Positions 15,000 through 25,104 of a DNA stretch of 64,000 bases are shown piece by piece. The notes below the pieces were generated by a model. That model did no database searches. It saw nothing but the letters and a program-made list of their open reading frames with translations, and was not told where the DNA came from. The number at the start of each line of letters is the position of its first letter. Within the stretch, counting starts at the first letter, position 1. The translations under genes and the position numbers were made by a program. This stretch comes from Nonomuraea endophytica. Lineage in GTDB: Bacteria; Actinomycetota; Actinomycetes; Streptosporangiales; Streptosporangiaceae. Location of the stretch: NCBI RefSeq assembly GCF_014203235.1, contig NZ_JACHIN010000009.1, forward strand, positions 127,539 through 191,538. Direction: 5' to 3'.

Positions 15000-16948
15000 C
15001 GGGCGCGGCGCAGCCGGAGGAAGTCGCTGACCACGTACTCGCCCAGCCGTTCCGCGCTGGGCGAGAACACCCGGCCGCCGTTGCGGCGGGCGACCTCGTC
15101 GACGAACTCGCGCAGCCGGTCGTCGGCGGCCAGCATGAACACGTTGATCGTGGCCCGTCGCCTGGTCATCTTGTCGACCTCGGCCAGCGTCAGCTCCAGC
15201 GTCTCGTGCGAAGGCGGCCATTCGAAGGCCGAGCGGCCGTTGCGCATGAGGTGCGCGGTGGGCTCGCCGTCGGTGACCACGAGCACGACCGGCTCGAAGT
15301 CGGGGTGGCGGTCCAGGTGCCGTCCGGCGATCAGCAGCGCGTGGTGCAGGTTCGTGCCCTGGACCATGTCCCAGTCGAGCCCGGCCAGCTCGTCCGGCTG
15401 CAGCACCCGCGCGTAGTTGGAGAAGCCGATGATCTGCACGGCGTCCTGCGGGAACTTCGAGGCCACCAGCGCCTGCAGGGCCAGCGCGGTCTGCTTGGCC
15501 GCCGCCCACGTGCCCCGCAGCGCCATCGAGTACGACAGGTCCACCAGCAGGCAGACCGCCGCCGCGGTGCGCCGCTCGGTCTCGGCGACCTCGAAGTCGT
15601 CCACGGACAACCGCAGACCTCCAGAGGTACGGCCGCCGCCGCTGCGAATGCCGTTGACCAGCGTGCGCACCACGTCGATGGGCTGCTCGTCGCCGAAGCG
15701 CCACGGCCGCGACGACCCGGTCAGCTCGCCGGCCGAGCCCGCGTCGTGCTGGTCGTGGTCGCCGCGCCGCCCGGCGTCCAGCGAGGCGAACACGCGGCGC
15801 AGCGCGGTCTCGCCGAGCCTGCGCACCGCCTTGGGCGTCAGCTCCAGCTTGCCGCGCCGGCGCAGCAGGTAGCCCTGCTCCTCCAGCTCACGTTCGATGC
15901 GCCGTAGGGCCTCCAGGTCGTCGACGGCCGAGCGGCCGAGCGCCCGGCGTACGGCGGCCTCGTCGATGTCGTCGAGCCTGGCTCCGGGGTAGTCCTGGCG
16001 CAGCGCCGCCTCCAGCTGGGTGAGGTCGGCCAGCTCCTCCAGGGCGGTGACGGCGTCGCCCATGCCGAGCGGCTCGTCGCCGGTGAGGCGTTCGGGGGTG
16101 TTCCAGGCCAGGTCGGGGCGGCGGGAGCTGAGGGCGTCGCCGAGGCGGCGCATCTGCTCGCCGAGGCCGGCCTGCTCCAGGGTCTGGTTGATGAGGCCGG
16201 CCAGCTCCTCGCGCTGGCGCGGGGTCATCGAGGCCAGCATGCGCTGCGTGGCGGCGGCGCGGCGGGCGAGGATGTCGACCAGCTCTTCGAGCGTGCGCGG
16301 CTTCTCGGGGAACATGTCCCCGTACGTGGCCATGAAGGCGTCGAAGTCGGCCTGGGTGTGCTCGCCGCGGGAGTCGCGCTCCAGCATCTCGTTGAGCGCG
16401 GCGACCATCTCGCGCACCCGCTCCATGGCCGCCGGGTCCGGGTTGGTCAGCGCCTCGCGCAGCCCGCGGAACTGGGTGTCCAGCACCTCCCTGCGCAGCA
16501 GGTCGCGCAGCTCCTCGAAGGTCTGCCTGGCCGCGGCCGAGCGCCACTCGTAGGAGCTCAGCTGCTGGATGGCGCTGGCGGTGTCCTCGGGCAGGCCGTC
16601 GAGCTCGGTCTCGCGCATCCTGGCCGCGTCGGACGGGTCGGGGAACAGCTCGGCGCGCTCCTGTCCGATCGCCTTGTCCAGCAGCGCGCGAGCCCGCTCC
16701 AGGGTGCCGTCGAGCCGGCCGCTCTCGCGCAGCTCGCGGCGGCGGCGGCGGACCTCTCTGAGCATCTCGTCGAGGCCGCGCCGGTCGCGCGCCCCGGGCA
16801 GCCCCCTCTTGAGGAGGTCGCGCAGGGCGTGCACGGGCGTGGAACCGGACAGGATCGCATCGCCCATCTCGTCCAGCGCCGCCCGCACGTCGTACGGCGG
16901 CGCGAGGGGGTCGGGGCCGTCCTGATACTCGCCATAGCGATAAGCCAC
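14996..16948 (-). CDS. VWA-domain protein, MoxR/chelatase-partner type
   Basis: The protein is 650 residues. The first ~440 are charged and mostly helical. A C-terminal von Willebrand A domain follows, with the metal-ion-dependent adhesion motif VDLSYSMALRGTW (DxSxS), a conserved Thr in MVQGTNLHHAL and the third acidic element VVTDGEP. Such proteins work with MoxR/BchI-like AAA ATPases in complex assembly or metal insertion; the matching ATPase is at 17838 on the same strand. Start GTG 16948 has no Shine-Dalgarno, but TAGCGT ends 6 nt before it. A secreted protein gene is wedged between the two partners. Confidence 0.85.
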   Translation of the reverse strand: MAYRYGEYQDGPDPLAPPYDVRAALDEMGDAILSGSTPVHALRDLLKRGLPGARDRRGLDEMLREVRRRRRELRESGRLDGTLERARALLDKAIGQERAELFPDPSDAARMRETELDGLPEDTASAIQQLSSYEWRSAAARQTFEELRDLLRREVLDTQFRGLREALTNPDPAAMERVREMVAALNEMLERDSRGEHTQADFDAFMATYGDMFPEKPRTLEELVDILARRAAATQRMLASMTPRQREELAGLINQTLEQAGLGEQMRRLGDALSSRRPDLAWNTPERLTGDEPLGMGDAVTALEELADLTQLEAALRQDYPGARLDDIDEAAVRRALGRSAVDDLEALRRIERELEEQGYLLRRRGKLELTPKAVRRLGETALRRVFASLDAGRRGDHDQHDAGSAGELTGSSRPWRFGDEQPIDVVRTLVNGIRSGGGRTSGGLRLSVDDFEVAETERRTAAAVCLLVDLSYSMALRGTWAAAKQTALALQALVASKFPQDAVQIIGFSNYARVLQPDELAGLDWDMVQGTNLHHALLIAGRHLDRHPDFEPVVLVVTDGEPTAHLMRNGRSAFEWPPSHETLELTLAEVDKMTRRRATINVFMLAADDRLREFVDEVARRNGGRVFSPSAERLGEYVVSDFLRLRRAR

Positions 16949-17074
16949 GATCTCACGCTAACTCGTCTTTTGTTCTTCTGTTACGGCAAGCCGCCCTCAC
17001 ACCACCCGCCGACGCCGGCGGGCGCCGATCGTGGGGGTCGCTTCTCACGTCGGACGTGGCACCCGCCGTCACGG

Positions 17075-17779
17075 TCAGGCGTCGCCGAAGACCTCCCAGA
17101 CGCTGAGCAGTTCGCCGCTGAACGGGTTGTAGTTGACCACGGCGAGGTTGCCGCCCTTGAAGACCTTGGAGAAGTCCTTGTTCGTGCAGCCCTTGGTGCC
17201 CAGGCCGTCGTCGTCGGCGTTGACGGGCCTGCCGGTCAGCCAGCCGTCGCCGCACTTGGCGGTGACCCGGTTGAAGGTCAGGCGCCAGTTGTAGGTGAGG
17301 TGGCGGGCGCCGTAGGCGACGGTGTCGGCGTCCACGCGCTTGATCACGCCCTTGGCGGTCTGGGTGTACCACTTGGCGGGCTGGAACTCGCTGACCCTGA
17401 TCGCCTTCTTGCCCGAGTAGGCGATCTTCACGGGGTTCGGGCCGAGCTGGAGGGTGAAGGCCAGGTCCTTGGGCGTGCAGCGGGTCTTGCCGAGGCCGTT
17501 GGCGTCCTGGGCCACCCGGCCCTCGGTCTCCTTCAGGCCGCAGGCGACGGCCAGGCGGCGGAAGTCGGCGGAGCCGTAGGCCAGCTTGAGCTCCTTGGCG
17601 CCCTTCTTGGCGGCCAGCTTGTACTTCTTGCCGTCCCGGGTGGCCGTGACCGGCGTGACGCGCAGGGTGCCGGCGCCGTCGGCCCAGGCGTAGCCGTACA
17701 CGGTGGTGGCGGTGGTGGCGGTGGCGGACGGAGTCAGCGGAGCCGCGGCGACGAGCGCGGCGATGAGCAGAGAGTGCAT
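17075..17779 (-). CDS. Secreted four-cysteine protein with internal repeat
   Basis: The 234-residue protein has a Sec-type signal (MHSLLIAALVAAAPLTPSATA) and no membrane helix afterwards. It holds exactly four cysteines (80, 101, 176, 198) in two similar blocks, 80-106 and 176-204. Both follow C-G-x(5,6)-GR-x-V-x-x-D-x-x-GLG-x-x-x-C-T-x-KD. The repetition suggests two disulfide-closed modules, possibly calcium-binding given the DxxxGLG spacing (inference). It has no recognised family. It lies between the AAA ATPase and the VWA protein on the same strand, 58 bp after the former, and may be the client or an unrelated insertion. Confidence 0.75.
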   Translation of the reverse strand: MHSLLIAALVAAAPLTPSATATTATTVYGYAWADGAGTLRVTPVTATRDGKKYKLAAKKGAKELKLAYGSADFRRLAVACGLKETEGRVAQDANGLGKTRCTPKDLAFTLQLGPNPVKIAYSGKKAIRVSEFQPAKWYTQTAKGVIKRVDADTVAYGARHLTYNWRLTFNRVTAKCGDGWLTGRPVNADDDGLGTKGCTNKDFSKVFKGGNLAVVNYNPFSGELLSVWEVFGDA

Positions 17780-17837
17780 TGGGCGGTCCCCCGGTGTCGT
17801 GAACTACCAGGTTGGACGCGTGGGACCGCCCCGATGT

Positions 17838-19265
17838 TCACGTCCGGTAGACGTTCACTCCGTCGAGATCGTCCTTTGACAGCCGGCGCATGAGGTAGAG
17901 GCCCTCCAGCGCGAACTCCAGGGCCGCCGCGGCGTGACCGGGGGACTCGTCGCCGGCGCCCATGCCCAGCTTGGCCATGATCTTCGCCAGGCCGTTGACC
18001 GGGCCGATCCGGCGCAGCAGCTCGGCGGCCGGGACCATCTCGCCCGACTCCACCTGGCTGCCCTCGGCGAACTTGTCGGTCAGCGGCGCGAGGTCGGCGC
18101 CGCCCAGGCGGTTCCTGAACGTCTCGGCCGTCGCCCGGCGCAGCAGATGGGCCAGGATCTCGGTCTCCCTGCCCTCCTCGCTGACCTCGAACTCCACCTT
18201 GCCGCGCAGCGTCGGCACCATGCTCGGCAGGTCGCAGACGCGGGCCACCGCGTGCTCCTCGCCGGTGATGGCGGCCCTGCGCACCGCTGAGGCGGCGGCG
18301 GTCTCGGCGGCGGCGATCGAGAAGCGGGCCGAGACGCCCGAGCGGGCGTCCACCGCGGTCGACTCGCGCACGAGGCGGGTGAAGCGGGCGATCACCTCGA
18401 GCAGATGCTCGGGGATGTCGGCCCCGATGTCGGGCATCGACTCCTGGCGGATGAGCGTGAGCTCGTCCTCGACCGTCTGCGGGTAGTGGGTGCGGATCTC
18501 GGCGCCGAAGCGGTCCTTCAGCGGCGTGATGATCCGGCCGCGGTTGGTGTAGTCCTCCGGGTTGGCGCTGGCGATGAGCAGAATGTCCAGCGGCAGGCGC
18601 AGGTTGTAGCCGCGTACCTGGATGTCGCGCTCCTCCAGCACGTTCAGCAGCGAGACCTGGATGCGTTCGGCCAGGTCGGGCAGCTCGTTGACGGAGAAGA
18701 CGCCGCGGTTGGTGCGCGGGACCAGGCCGTAGTGGACCGTCTCCGGGTCGCCCAGCGTGCGCCCTTCGGCGATCTTGATCGGGTCGACGTCGCCGATCAG
18801 GTCGCCGACCGAGGTGTCGGGCGTGGCCAGCTTCTCGCCGTAGCGCTCGTCGCGGTGCTTCCAGGCGACGGGCAGCTCGTCGCCCATCTCCCGCGCCTTG
18901 CGGACGCACGTGGTGCAGACCGGCGCGAAGGGATGGTCGTTGATCTCGCAACCCTCCACGACCGGGGTCCACTCGTCGAGCAGGCCGGTGACGGTGCGGA
19001 TGAGCCGGGTCTTGCCCTGGCCGCGCTCGCCCAGCAGGACCAGGTCGTGCCCGGCCAGCAGAGCGCGTTCGAGGTGGGGCAGGACCGAGTCGTCGAAGCC
19101 CACGATGCCGGGAAAACGGGGCTCGCCTGCCCGCAGCTTGGTCAGCAGATTATGGCGGACCTCTGCTTTGACACTGCGATGAACGTGATCGCTCGCTCGC
19201 AGCTCGCGGAGAATTCGAGGCTGATGCACGGGAACGAGACTACGTCTCCTGCGAGCCGTTCGCAT
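17838..19265 (-). CDS. MoxR/magnesium-chelatase-like AAA ATPase
   Basis: The 475-residue AAA protein shows Walker A LLGERGQGKTRL, a cysteine-bearing insert 'CEINDHPFAPVCTTCVRKA' that may bind zinc, Walker B GVFSVNELPDL, and sensor 1 LLIASANPEDYTNRGRI. The C-terminal lid region ends in VYRT. It is the expected motor partner of the VWA protein at 14996. The start is uncertain: ATG 19265 is used because the frame upstream has no family character, but a GTG about 12 codons later is also possible; neither has a good ribosome site. It is divergent from the FIST gene over 112 bp. Confidence 0.88.
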   Translation of the reverse strand: MRTARRRRSLVPVHQPRILRELRASDHVHRSVKAEVRHNLLTKLRAGEPRFPGIVGFDDSVLPHLERALLAGHDLVLLGERGQGKTRLIRTVTGLLDEWTPVVEGCEINDHPFAPVCTTCVRKAREMGDELPVAWKHRDERYGEKLATPDTSVGDLIGDVDPIKIAEGRTLGDPETVHYGLVPRTNRGVFSVNELPDLAERIQVSLLNVLEERDIQVRGYNLRLPLDILLIASANPEDYTNRGRIITPLKDRFGAEIRTHYPQTVEDELTLIRQESMPDIGADIPEHLLEVIARFTRLVRESTAVDARSGVSARFSIAAAETAAASAVRRAAITGEEHAVARVCDLPSMVPTLRGKVEFEVSEEGRETEILAHLLRRATAETFRNRLGGADLAPLTDKFAEGSQVESGEMVPAAELLRRIGPVNGLAKIMAKLGMGAGDESPGHAAAALEFALEGLYLMRRLSKDDLDGVNVYRT

Positions 19266-19377
19266 CGTGGTGAGATTTCGGATCTTGACTATTGCGTGAC
19301 GGTTCGTGCGCGTGCTTGTTGCTCCAGTGGGGAGAAACGGGGCTAGGGAACCAGCAACAGCAAGGGAGGCGAGACGC

Positions 19378-20556
19378 GTGGCCCTGATGACGAGCCGCTT
19401 CGCTGATGGCCTCGCCGTGGGATCCGACCTGGGCGCGACCGCCGAACGCGCCGTGGGGCAGGCCCTGTCGAGGCTTGCCGGCAAGGCTGACCTGGTCTGT
19501 TTCTTCATCTGCGGCGATGACCCCGACGACGTGGCGGAGGCCGGCCGCCGGGCCATGGCGCTCGCGCCGGACGCGCACGTGATCGGCTGCAGCGCCACCG
19601 GCGTGATCGGCGACGGTCAGGGCGTCGAACTCGCGCCGTCCGTCAGCGCCTGGGCGGCGACGCTCGACGGCGCCAGACTGACCACCTTCGCCCTGGAGAC
19701 GCTGACCGCCGAGGACCGATTCGTCGTCGTCGGCCTGCCGGAACGCGGCTCCGACGACCACGTGGCCGTCCTGATGGCCGACCCGTACACCTTCCCGACC
19801 GACGCGTTCGTCGAACGCTCCGTGGACGTGCTCGGCGACCTGCCGATCATCGGCGGCCTCGCCAACGGGATGAGCGGCAGAGGCTCCGTACGCCTGTTCG
19901 CCGACGGCCAGGTCTACACCGAGGGCGCCATAGGCGTGCTGATCAGCGGCCAGGTCAACGTCAGCACCGTGGTCAGCCAGGGCTGCCGCCCGATCGGCCC
20001 CACCATGGTCGTCACCCGCGCCGAGGAGAACCTGCTGCTCGAACTGGCCGGCCAGCCCGCCCTCGCCCGCCTGGAGGACATCGTCAGCGACCTCGACGAG
20101 GACGACCGCGACCTGGTCGCCTCCGGCCTGCAGATCGGCCTCGCCATGGACGAGTACGCCGAACGCCACGAACGCGGCGACTTCCTCATCAGAGGCGTGC
20201 TCGGCATCGACCCCGACCGGGAGGCCGTCGCCATCGGCGACGTGGTCGAAGTCGGCAGAACCGTCCGCTTCCAGGTACGCGACGCCGCCACCGCCGACGA
20301 GGACCTCTACGACCTGCTCGACGCCCACCGCGAAGAGCTGGGCAAGGTCGACGGCGCGCTGCTGTTCGCCTGCAACGGGCGCGGCTCCGCCATGTTCGGC
20401 ACCGCCGACCACGACGCCGTCGCCCTGCGCGACACCCTCGGCCACATCGGCATGGCCGGCTTCTTCGCCGCCGGCGAGGTCGGCCCGGTCGCCGGGCACA
20501 ACCACGTCCACGGCTTCACCGCCTCGGTCCTGGTCTTCTCCTCGGGCAGCCGGTGA
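19378..20556 (+). CDS. FIST N/FIST C domain protein
   Basis: The 392-residue protein matches the FIST sensory architecture. An N-terminal domain carries 'VIGCSATGVIGDGQGVE' and 'SVDVLGDLPIIGGLANGMSG'. The C-terminal FIST_C domain carries 'LFACNGRGSAMFGTADHDA' and ends with 'GMAGFFAAGEVGPVAGHNHVHGFTASVLVF'. FIST domains bind small ligands, possibly amino acids, and act as input modules. GTG 19378 is preferred because GGGAGG lies 9 nt upstream. It overlaps the ROK kinase start by 4 bp (GTGA), so the two are translated together and may act on one metabolite. Confidence 0.88.
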   Translation: MALMTSRFADGLAVGSDLGATAERAVGQALSRLAGKADLVCFFICGDDPDDVAEAGRRAMALAPDAHVIGCSATGVIGDGQGVELAPSVSAWAATLDGARLTTFALETLTAEDRFVVVGLPERGSDDHVAVLMADPYTFPTDAFVERSVDVLGDLPIIGGLANGMSGRGSVRLFADGQVYTEGAIGVLISGQVNVSTVVSQGCRPIGPTMVVTRAEENLLLELAGQPALARLEDIVSDLDEDDRDLVASGLQIGLAMDEYAERHERGDFLIRGVLGIDPDREAVAIGDVVEVGRTVRFQVRDAATADEDLYDLLDAHREELGKVDGALLFACNGRGSAMFGTADHDAVALRDTLGHIGMAGFFAAGEVGPVAGHNHVHGFTASVLVFSSGSR

Positions 20557-21596
20557 TCCTCGCGATCGACGTCGGCGGCACCAAGATGGCGGCCGCCCTG
20601 GTCGCCCCCGACGGCGCCGTACGGCTGACCCGCCGCCTGGCCACCCCGCAGGACGCGGACGCCGAGACCCTGTGGAAGACCCTGCTCGCCCTCATCGAGC
20701 CCTACGACGGCTTCAGCGGCGTCGGCGTGGGCTGCGGCGGGCCCATGGCCTGGCCATCCGGCGAGGTCTCGCCGCTCAACATCCCCGGCTGGCGCGGCTT
20801 CCCCCTCGGCGAACGGCTCGCCGCCCGATTCCCCGGTAAGCCCGTGCGTATCCACAACGACGCCATCTGCCTGGCCGTCGCCGAACACTGGAAGGGCCAC
20901 GGGCGCGGCCGGGCCAACATGCTGGGCATGGTCGTCTCCACCGGGGTCGGCGGCGGCCTCATCCTCGGCGACCGGCTCGTCAACGGCGGCACTGGCAACG
21001 CGGGGCACATCGGGCACGTCATCGTGGAACCCGGCGGTCCGCCCTGCGGCTGCGGCGGCCACGGCTGCCTGGAGGCGGTCGCCCGCGGTCCGGCCCTCGT
21101 GGCATGGGCCCAGGACCAGGGCTGGACACCTTCACCGGCGAACGGCGCGTACCGGGACGCGGTGGGATCTGACCCGGAGAAGGCAGGGTCTGGCCGGGAG
21201 AAGGCAGGGTCTGGCCAGGAAGAGGCGGCGGGGTCTGGCCTGGACGTGGCGGGGGCTTATCGGGAGGATCGGGAGGCGACGGGGCAGATGCTGGCGGCCG
21301 ACGCGCGGCGCGGTGACCCCATCGCGCGGGCGGCCCTCGCCAGGGCGGGGCATGCGCTGGGCCTGGCCATCGCCTCCGCCACGCACCTGTGCGACCTGGA
21401 CGTGGTGACGATCGGCGGCGGGTTGTCACAGTCGGGCGAGCTGCTGTTCGGGCCGCTGGAGCGGACGCTGCGCGAGCACGCGCGCATGGACTTCGCGCGC
21501 CGCCTGTCCGTCGTCCCGGCCCTGCTCGGCCAGGAGGCCGGCCTCGTGGGGGCGGCGGCGCTGCTCCTGGGCGGCGACAGGTACTGGGCGGTCTAG
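20553..21596 (+). CDS. ROK-family sugar kinase
   Basis: The 347-residue protein has the ROK/ASKHA kinase elements: phosphate motif AIDVGGTKMAAAL near the start, STGVGGGLILGDRLVNG, and the zinc motif GHIGHVIVEPGGPPCGCGGHGCLE. A glucokinase-like activity is likely, though N-acetylglucosamine or N-acetylmannosamine kinases share these motifs. Residues about 205-233 form an inserted stretch of four heptapeptide repeats (see 21165-21251), absent from typical members. The start overlaps the FIST stop by 4 bp. The stop shares CTAG (21593-21596) with the convergent secreted-protein gene. Confidence 0.88.
   Translation: MILAIDVGGTKMAAALVAPDGAVRLTRRLATPQDADAETLWKTLLALIEPYDGFSGVGVGCGGPMAWPSGEVSPLNIPGWRGFPLGERLAARFPGKPVRIHNDAICLAVAEHWKGHGRGRANMLGMVVSTGVGGGLILGDRLVNGGTGNAGHIGHVIVEPGGPPCGCGGHGCLEAVARGPALVAWAQDQGWTPSPANGAYRDAVGSDPEKAGSGREKAGSGQEEAAGSGLDVAGAYREDREATGQMLAADARRGDPIARAALARAGHALGLAIASATHLCDLDVVTIGGGLSQSGELLFGPLERTLREHARMDFARRLSVVPALLGQEAGLVGAAALLLGGDRYWAV
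21165..21251 (+). repeat. Four 21-bp tandem repeats inside the ROK kinase
   Basis: The DNA reads as four 21-bp units encoding GSDPEKA, GSGREKA, GSGQEEA and (after one extra Ala codon) GSGLDVA. The middle two units differ at only a few bases. They add a flexible polar loop between the zinc motif and the C-terminal part and look like a recent slippage expansion that kept the frame. Confidence 0.75.
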
Positions 21597-22405
21597 TCCA
21601 GCGCCCACTCGGCGGCGACGCGCTCCCGGACTTCGGCCTGCCGCTGGTGGGTCCACCTGAAGGTCCGCGTCGCACAGGTCAGGTCGGCCAGCGCCGCCTT
21701 GATCTCCCTCTCCAGGTACGGCCCGGCCTGCGAGGGCGAGAGCGTCGGCAGATACTCCACACCCTCCTCCTTGATCGGGAACTCCGCGCCGGCCAGCCGG
21801 GTGCGTTCGGCGACGAACGACTCCATCAGCTGGCTGGAGATGCGGCTGGGCAGGGCCGAACGGACTGTGTAGCCGTAGTCCTCCAGACAGGCGGCATATT
21901 TGCGGGCGGACAGCTGTGCCGGGGGATAGCTGTCGAACTCCCGCGCCAGGGCCTGCGTCAACGCCTTCTCCCGCTTCCGGTCGAGGTCGAAGCGTCCGGT
22001 GACCTGCCTGCCCGTGAGCTGCCATACCGCCGAGCCGAGGCAGACGTCGTAGGCGCGGCTGTAGGCGCGTACCTGCGTGAGGGACAGTGCCGCGGTGAGC
22101 CGGTCGTTCGGGTCGAAGGGGAGTGCGGCGAGGCCGCCCGCCTCCTGGTCGGTGGTGTGGACATACATGGCGAAGACCTTGAAGCCGTACCTGGCACGGC
22201 TCTGGCGTTCCTGCTCGGGGGTGTTCTGGCGCGGTGGGCGTCGGGGGGAGTCGATCGGGATGTACCTGAACCCCTGTTCCTTCATGCAGGCGGCCATGAG
22301 GCTTTCACGCCGGTTCGCCACCACCGCCGCCCGGCTCTCGGGAACGGGCGCCGCCGGGCCCGCGACCATCACCGCGGCCAGGGCGAACGCCAGCGACCCG
22401 CGCAC
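21593..22405 (-). CDS. Secreted four-cysteine family protein, paralogue A
   Basis: The 270-residue protein starts at GTG 22405 behind GGGGGGAAGAG. It begins with a signal-like segment (VRGSLAFALAAVMVAGPAAP) without a lipobox. It is one of four related proteins in this window. The shared features are an opening 'SLMxxCMKxxGFRY', a 'YGFKVFAxY' block, a mid-protein cysteine, a second 'AACLEDYGY' block and a final 'PYLEREIKAALADLTC'. Exactly four mature cysteines suggest two disulfides. The gene overlaps paralogue B by one base (TAGTG). The family is unnamed as far as I know. Confidence 0.75.
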   Translation of the reverse strand: MRGSLAFALAAVMVAGPAAPVPESRAAVVANRRESLMAACMKEQGFRYIPIDSPRRPPRQNTPEQERQSRARYGFKVFAMYVHTTDQEAGGLAALPFDPNDRLTAALSLTQVRAYSRAYDVCLGSAVWQLTGRQVTGRFDLDRKREKALTQALAREFDSYPPAQLSARKYAACLEDYGYTVRSALPSRISSQLMESFVAERTRLAGAEFPIKEEGVEYLPTLSPSQAGPYLEREIKAALADLTCATRTFRWTHQRQAEVRERVAAEWALD

Positions 22406-23250
22406 TACTCTTCCCCCCACTCCCACGCGACGCGCATCCCGACGGCCGTCGACCGAGGAAAGAAGAGGCGGTAGAAGTCCTTGCCGCACTCCAGGTCGTC
22501 GAGGGCCGCCTGCCGCTCCTCCCGGAAGTAGGGCGCCGCCTCGAAGCGGGTCAGCTCGGGCAGCACGTCGCCCTTCATCCGGGGCCACTGGCGACGGCCG
22601 AGCTCCCATAGCTGATCGAAAAGCGGCTTTCTGGTCTCTCCGGCGATCTGGCTCGGGCGCGGGTCGGCCACGGGGCGGCCCTTCGCCGCCATGCACGCGG
22701 CGAAGTCCCGCGCCTTCGCGACCAGCAGAGGGTCGGCGTCGTGCGCCTGGCGATGGGCGGTGTGCAAGGCCTCCGTCACCTGCCGATCCAGGTCCTCGAC
22801 GCTGGTCACCTTCCTGCCGAGCGCCGTCTGCGCGGCCCATGCGTAGCAGGGGGCCTGGGCCTTGAAGTAGGCCTCCGCCTGAGTGCGGGACAGGGCGTTG
22901 ATGGTCGCGTTGTTGGGATGCTCGCGGAAGCCGGCGACGTCATTGGGGCCGGTCTCGTTGGGGAAGACGTAGCGGGCGAAGATCCGGAAACCGTACTTCA
23001 GCCGATCGGCCAGCATGGCCGAGTAGTCGCCCTCCACCATCCCACGCTGGGCCTTCGTCAGCGGGACCTGGGGTTGGACGTCCTGGACGTAGCGGAAGCC
23101 GTGCCGCTTCATGCAGTCGGCCATCAGGCTCTCCCTGCGCTCCTTGGGCGACAGGGGCGGCCGCTGCGTCGCGGACGGCGCCGAGGGCAGCGCGCTCGAG
23201 CCGCCTACGAGCAGGATGGTCAATACGGTTGTCAGTCGCTGGAGTCCCAT
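22405..23250 (-). CDS. Secreted four-cysteine family protein, paralogue B
   Basis: A 281-residue protein with a Sec signal (MGLQRLTTVLTILLVGGSSALPSA) and no lipobox cysteine. The family pattern is clear: SLMADCMKRHGFRYV (Cys46), YGFRIFARYVFP, APCYAWAAQTALGRKVT, FAACMAAKGRP and 'APYFREERQAALDDLECGKDFY'. It lies 11 bp after the FtsX-type permease and 1 bp before paralogue A, so it is probably the fourth gene of the MacA-ATPase-permease unit. The association suggests exported proteins whose release or folding may depend on the transporter (inference). Start ATG 23250 has only a weak ribosome site. Confidence 0.75.
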   Translation of the reverse strand: MGLQRLTTVLTILLVGGSSALPSAPSATQRPPLSPKERRESLMADCMKRHGFRYVQDVQPQVPLTKAQRGMVEGDYSAMLADRLKYGFRIFARYVFPNETGPNDVAGFREHPNNATINALSRTQAEAYFKAQAPCYAWAAQTALGRKVTSVEDLDRQVTEALHTAHRQAHDADPLLVAKARDFAACMAAKGRPVADPRPSQIAGETRKPLFDQLWELGRRQWPRMKGDVLPELTRFEAAPYFREERQAALDDLECGKDFYRLFFPRSTAVGMRVAWEWGEE

Positions 23251-23261
23251 CGGGGCGGACA

Positions 23262-24426
23262 CTATCTCAGCGCGTCCACGGGTTCCATCCTGGCCGCCCG
23301 CAGCGCCGGATACAGCCCGGCCAGCAGACCGACGACGGCACCGGCCAGGGGAGCGGCCAGCGCCAGCCGTACGTCCAGGAGGGGTGTCCACTGTTTGGCA
23401 GCGGAGACGGCGACGACGGTCACCACCCCGAGCGAGGCGCCGATCACGCCGCCGGTCAGCCCGGTCAGCGTGGACTCCAGCAGGAACTGCGCGGCGATGT
23501 GCCGCCGGGCGGCGCCCAGCGAGCGGCGCAGGCCGATCTCGGAGACGCGCTCCATCACGGTGACCAGCGTCACGTTCGCGATGCCGACGGCGCCGACCAC
23601 GAGCGAGACCAGGCCGAGGATGAGGAAGAGGGCGTTGACGTCGTCCTGTGCCTTGTCGCGGGCCCTGATCGGGCTGGGCGGGGCGATGACCTGGAGAAGG
23701 TCCTGGTTTCCTGGGCTGAGCGCCGTTGGGGCCTGGCGGGAGACGAGGTCGGCGGCGCCGAGGCTGGTGTTGATCAGGACCCGGGTCACGTCGCGCAGGC
23801 CGAACTGGCGGCCGGTGCTCGGCGGGATCATCACCGCCATCGACAGGTTCCGCTCGCGGCGCAGTTCGCCGAGTATCCCGATGACCGTGTACGCGTGCTT
23901 GCCGATGAAGATGGCCGGAGCGCGCTTCAGGCTGCCGACGCCCAGCAGCTTGGCGGCCCGGTCGCCGATCACCGCCACCCGGTCCTGCCGCCGCACGTGC
24001 CCGGCGTCGAAGAACCGGCCGGAGACCATACGGCCCCGCGCGGCCTGCGGCAGGTCCGTGGTCGAGGCCAGGACGCTCAGGGTCTGCGCGGTCACCCGGG
24101 TGGGGTCGATCAGGTCGTTGGAGCGGACGGACAGGTTGGCGCTGTCCTTGGTCTCGGCCACGGCGGCGGCCGAGGTGACGCCGCGCAGCCTGGTCACCCG
24201 GGAGACGGCGTCCCAGCTCACCAGCGGGGCGTTCTTCTGCTCGGGCACCTCGACGGTGACGGCGGTGGCGACGAGTTCGTCGAAGCGGCCGACGATCTGG
24301 TTGCCGGCGGTGGCCGCCACGCCCAGTGTGACGACGAGCGTGGTGATGCCGAGCACGGTGCCGAGCGTGGTCAGCGCGGCGCGCACCGGTCTGGCGAGCA
24401 GGCCGGCGAGCGCTTCGGTCCACAGG

Positions 24427-24440
<14 letters not shown>
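23262..24440 (-). CDS. MacB/FtsX-type ABC transporter permease
   Basis: The 392-residue protein has the MacB/FtsX layout: one membrane helix at residues 18-45, a large extracytoplasmic MacB-PCD domain (about 46-270, including RVAVIGDRAAKLLGVG), and three C-terminal helices around 275-380 containing the conserved 'RVSEIGLRRSLGAARRHIAAQFLLES'. It starts at GTG 24440 and overlaps the ATPase gene by 14 bp. With the ATPase and the MacA-like adaptor it forms a tripartite-style exporter without an outer membrane partner. Likely substrates are peptides, siderophores or envelope molecules, possibly the neighbouring secreted proteins. Confidence 0.92.
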
Positions 24441-25096
<656 letters not shown>

Positions 25097-25104
<8 letters not shown>

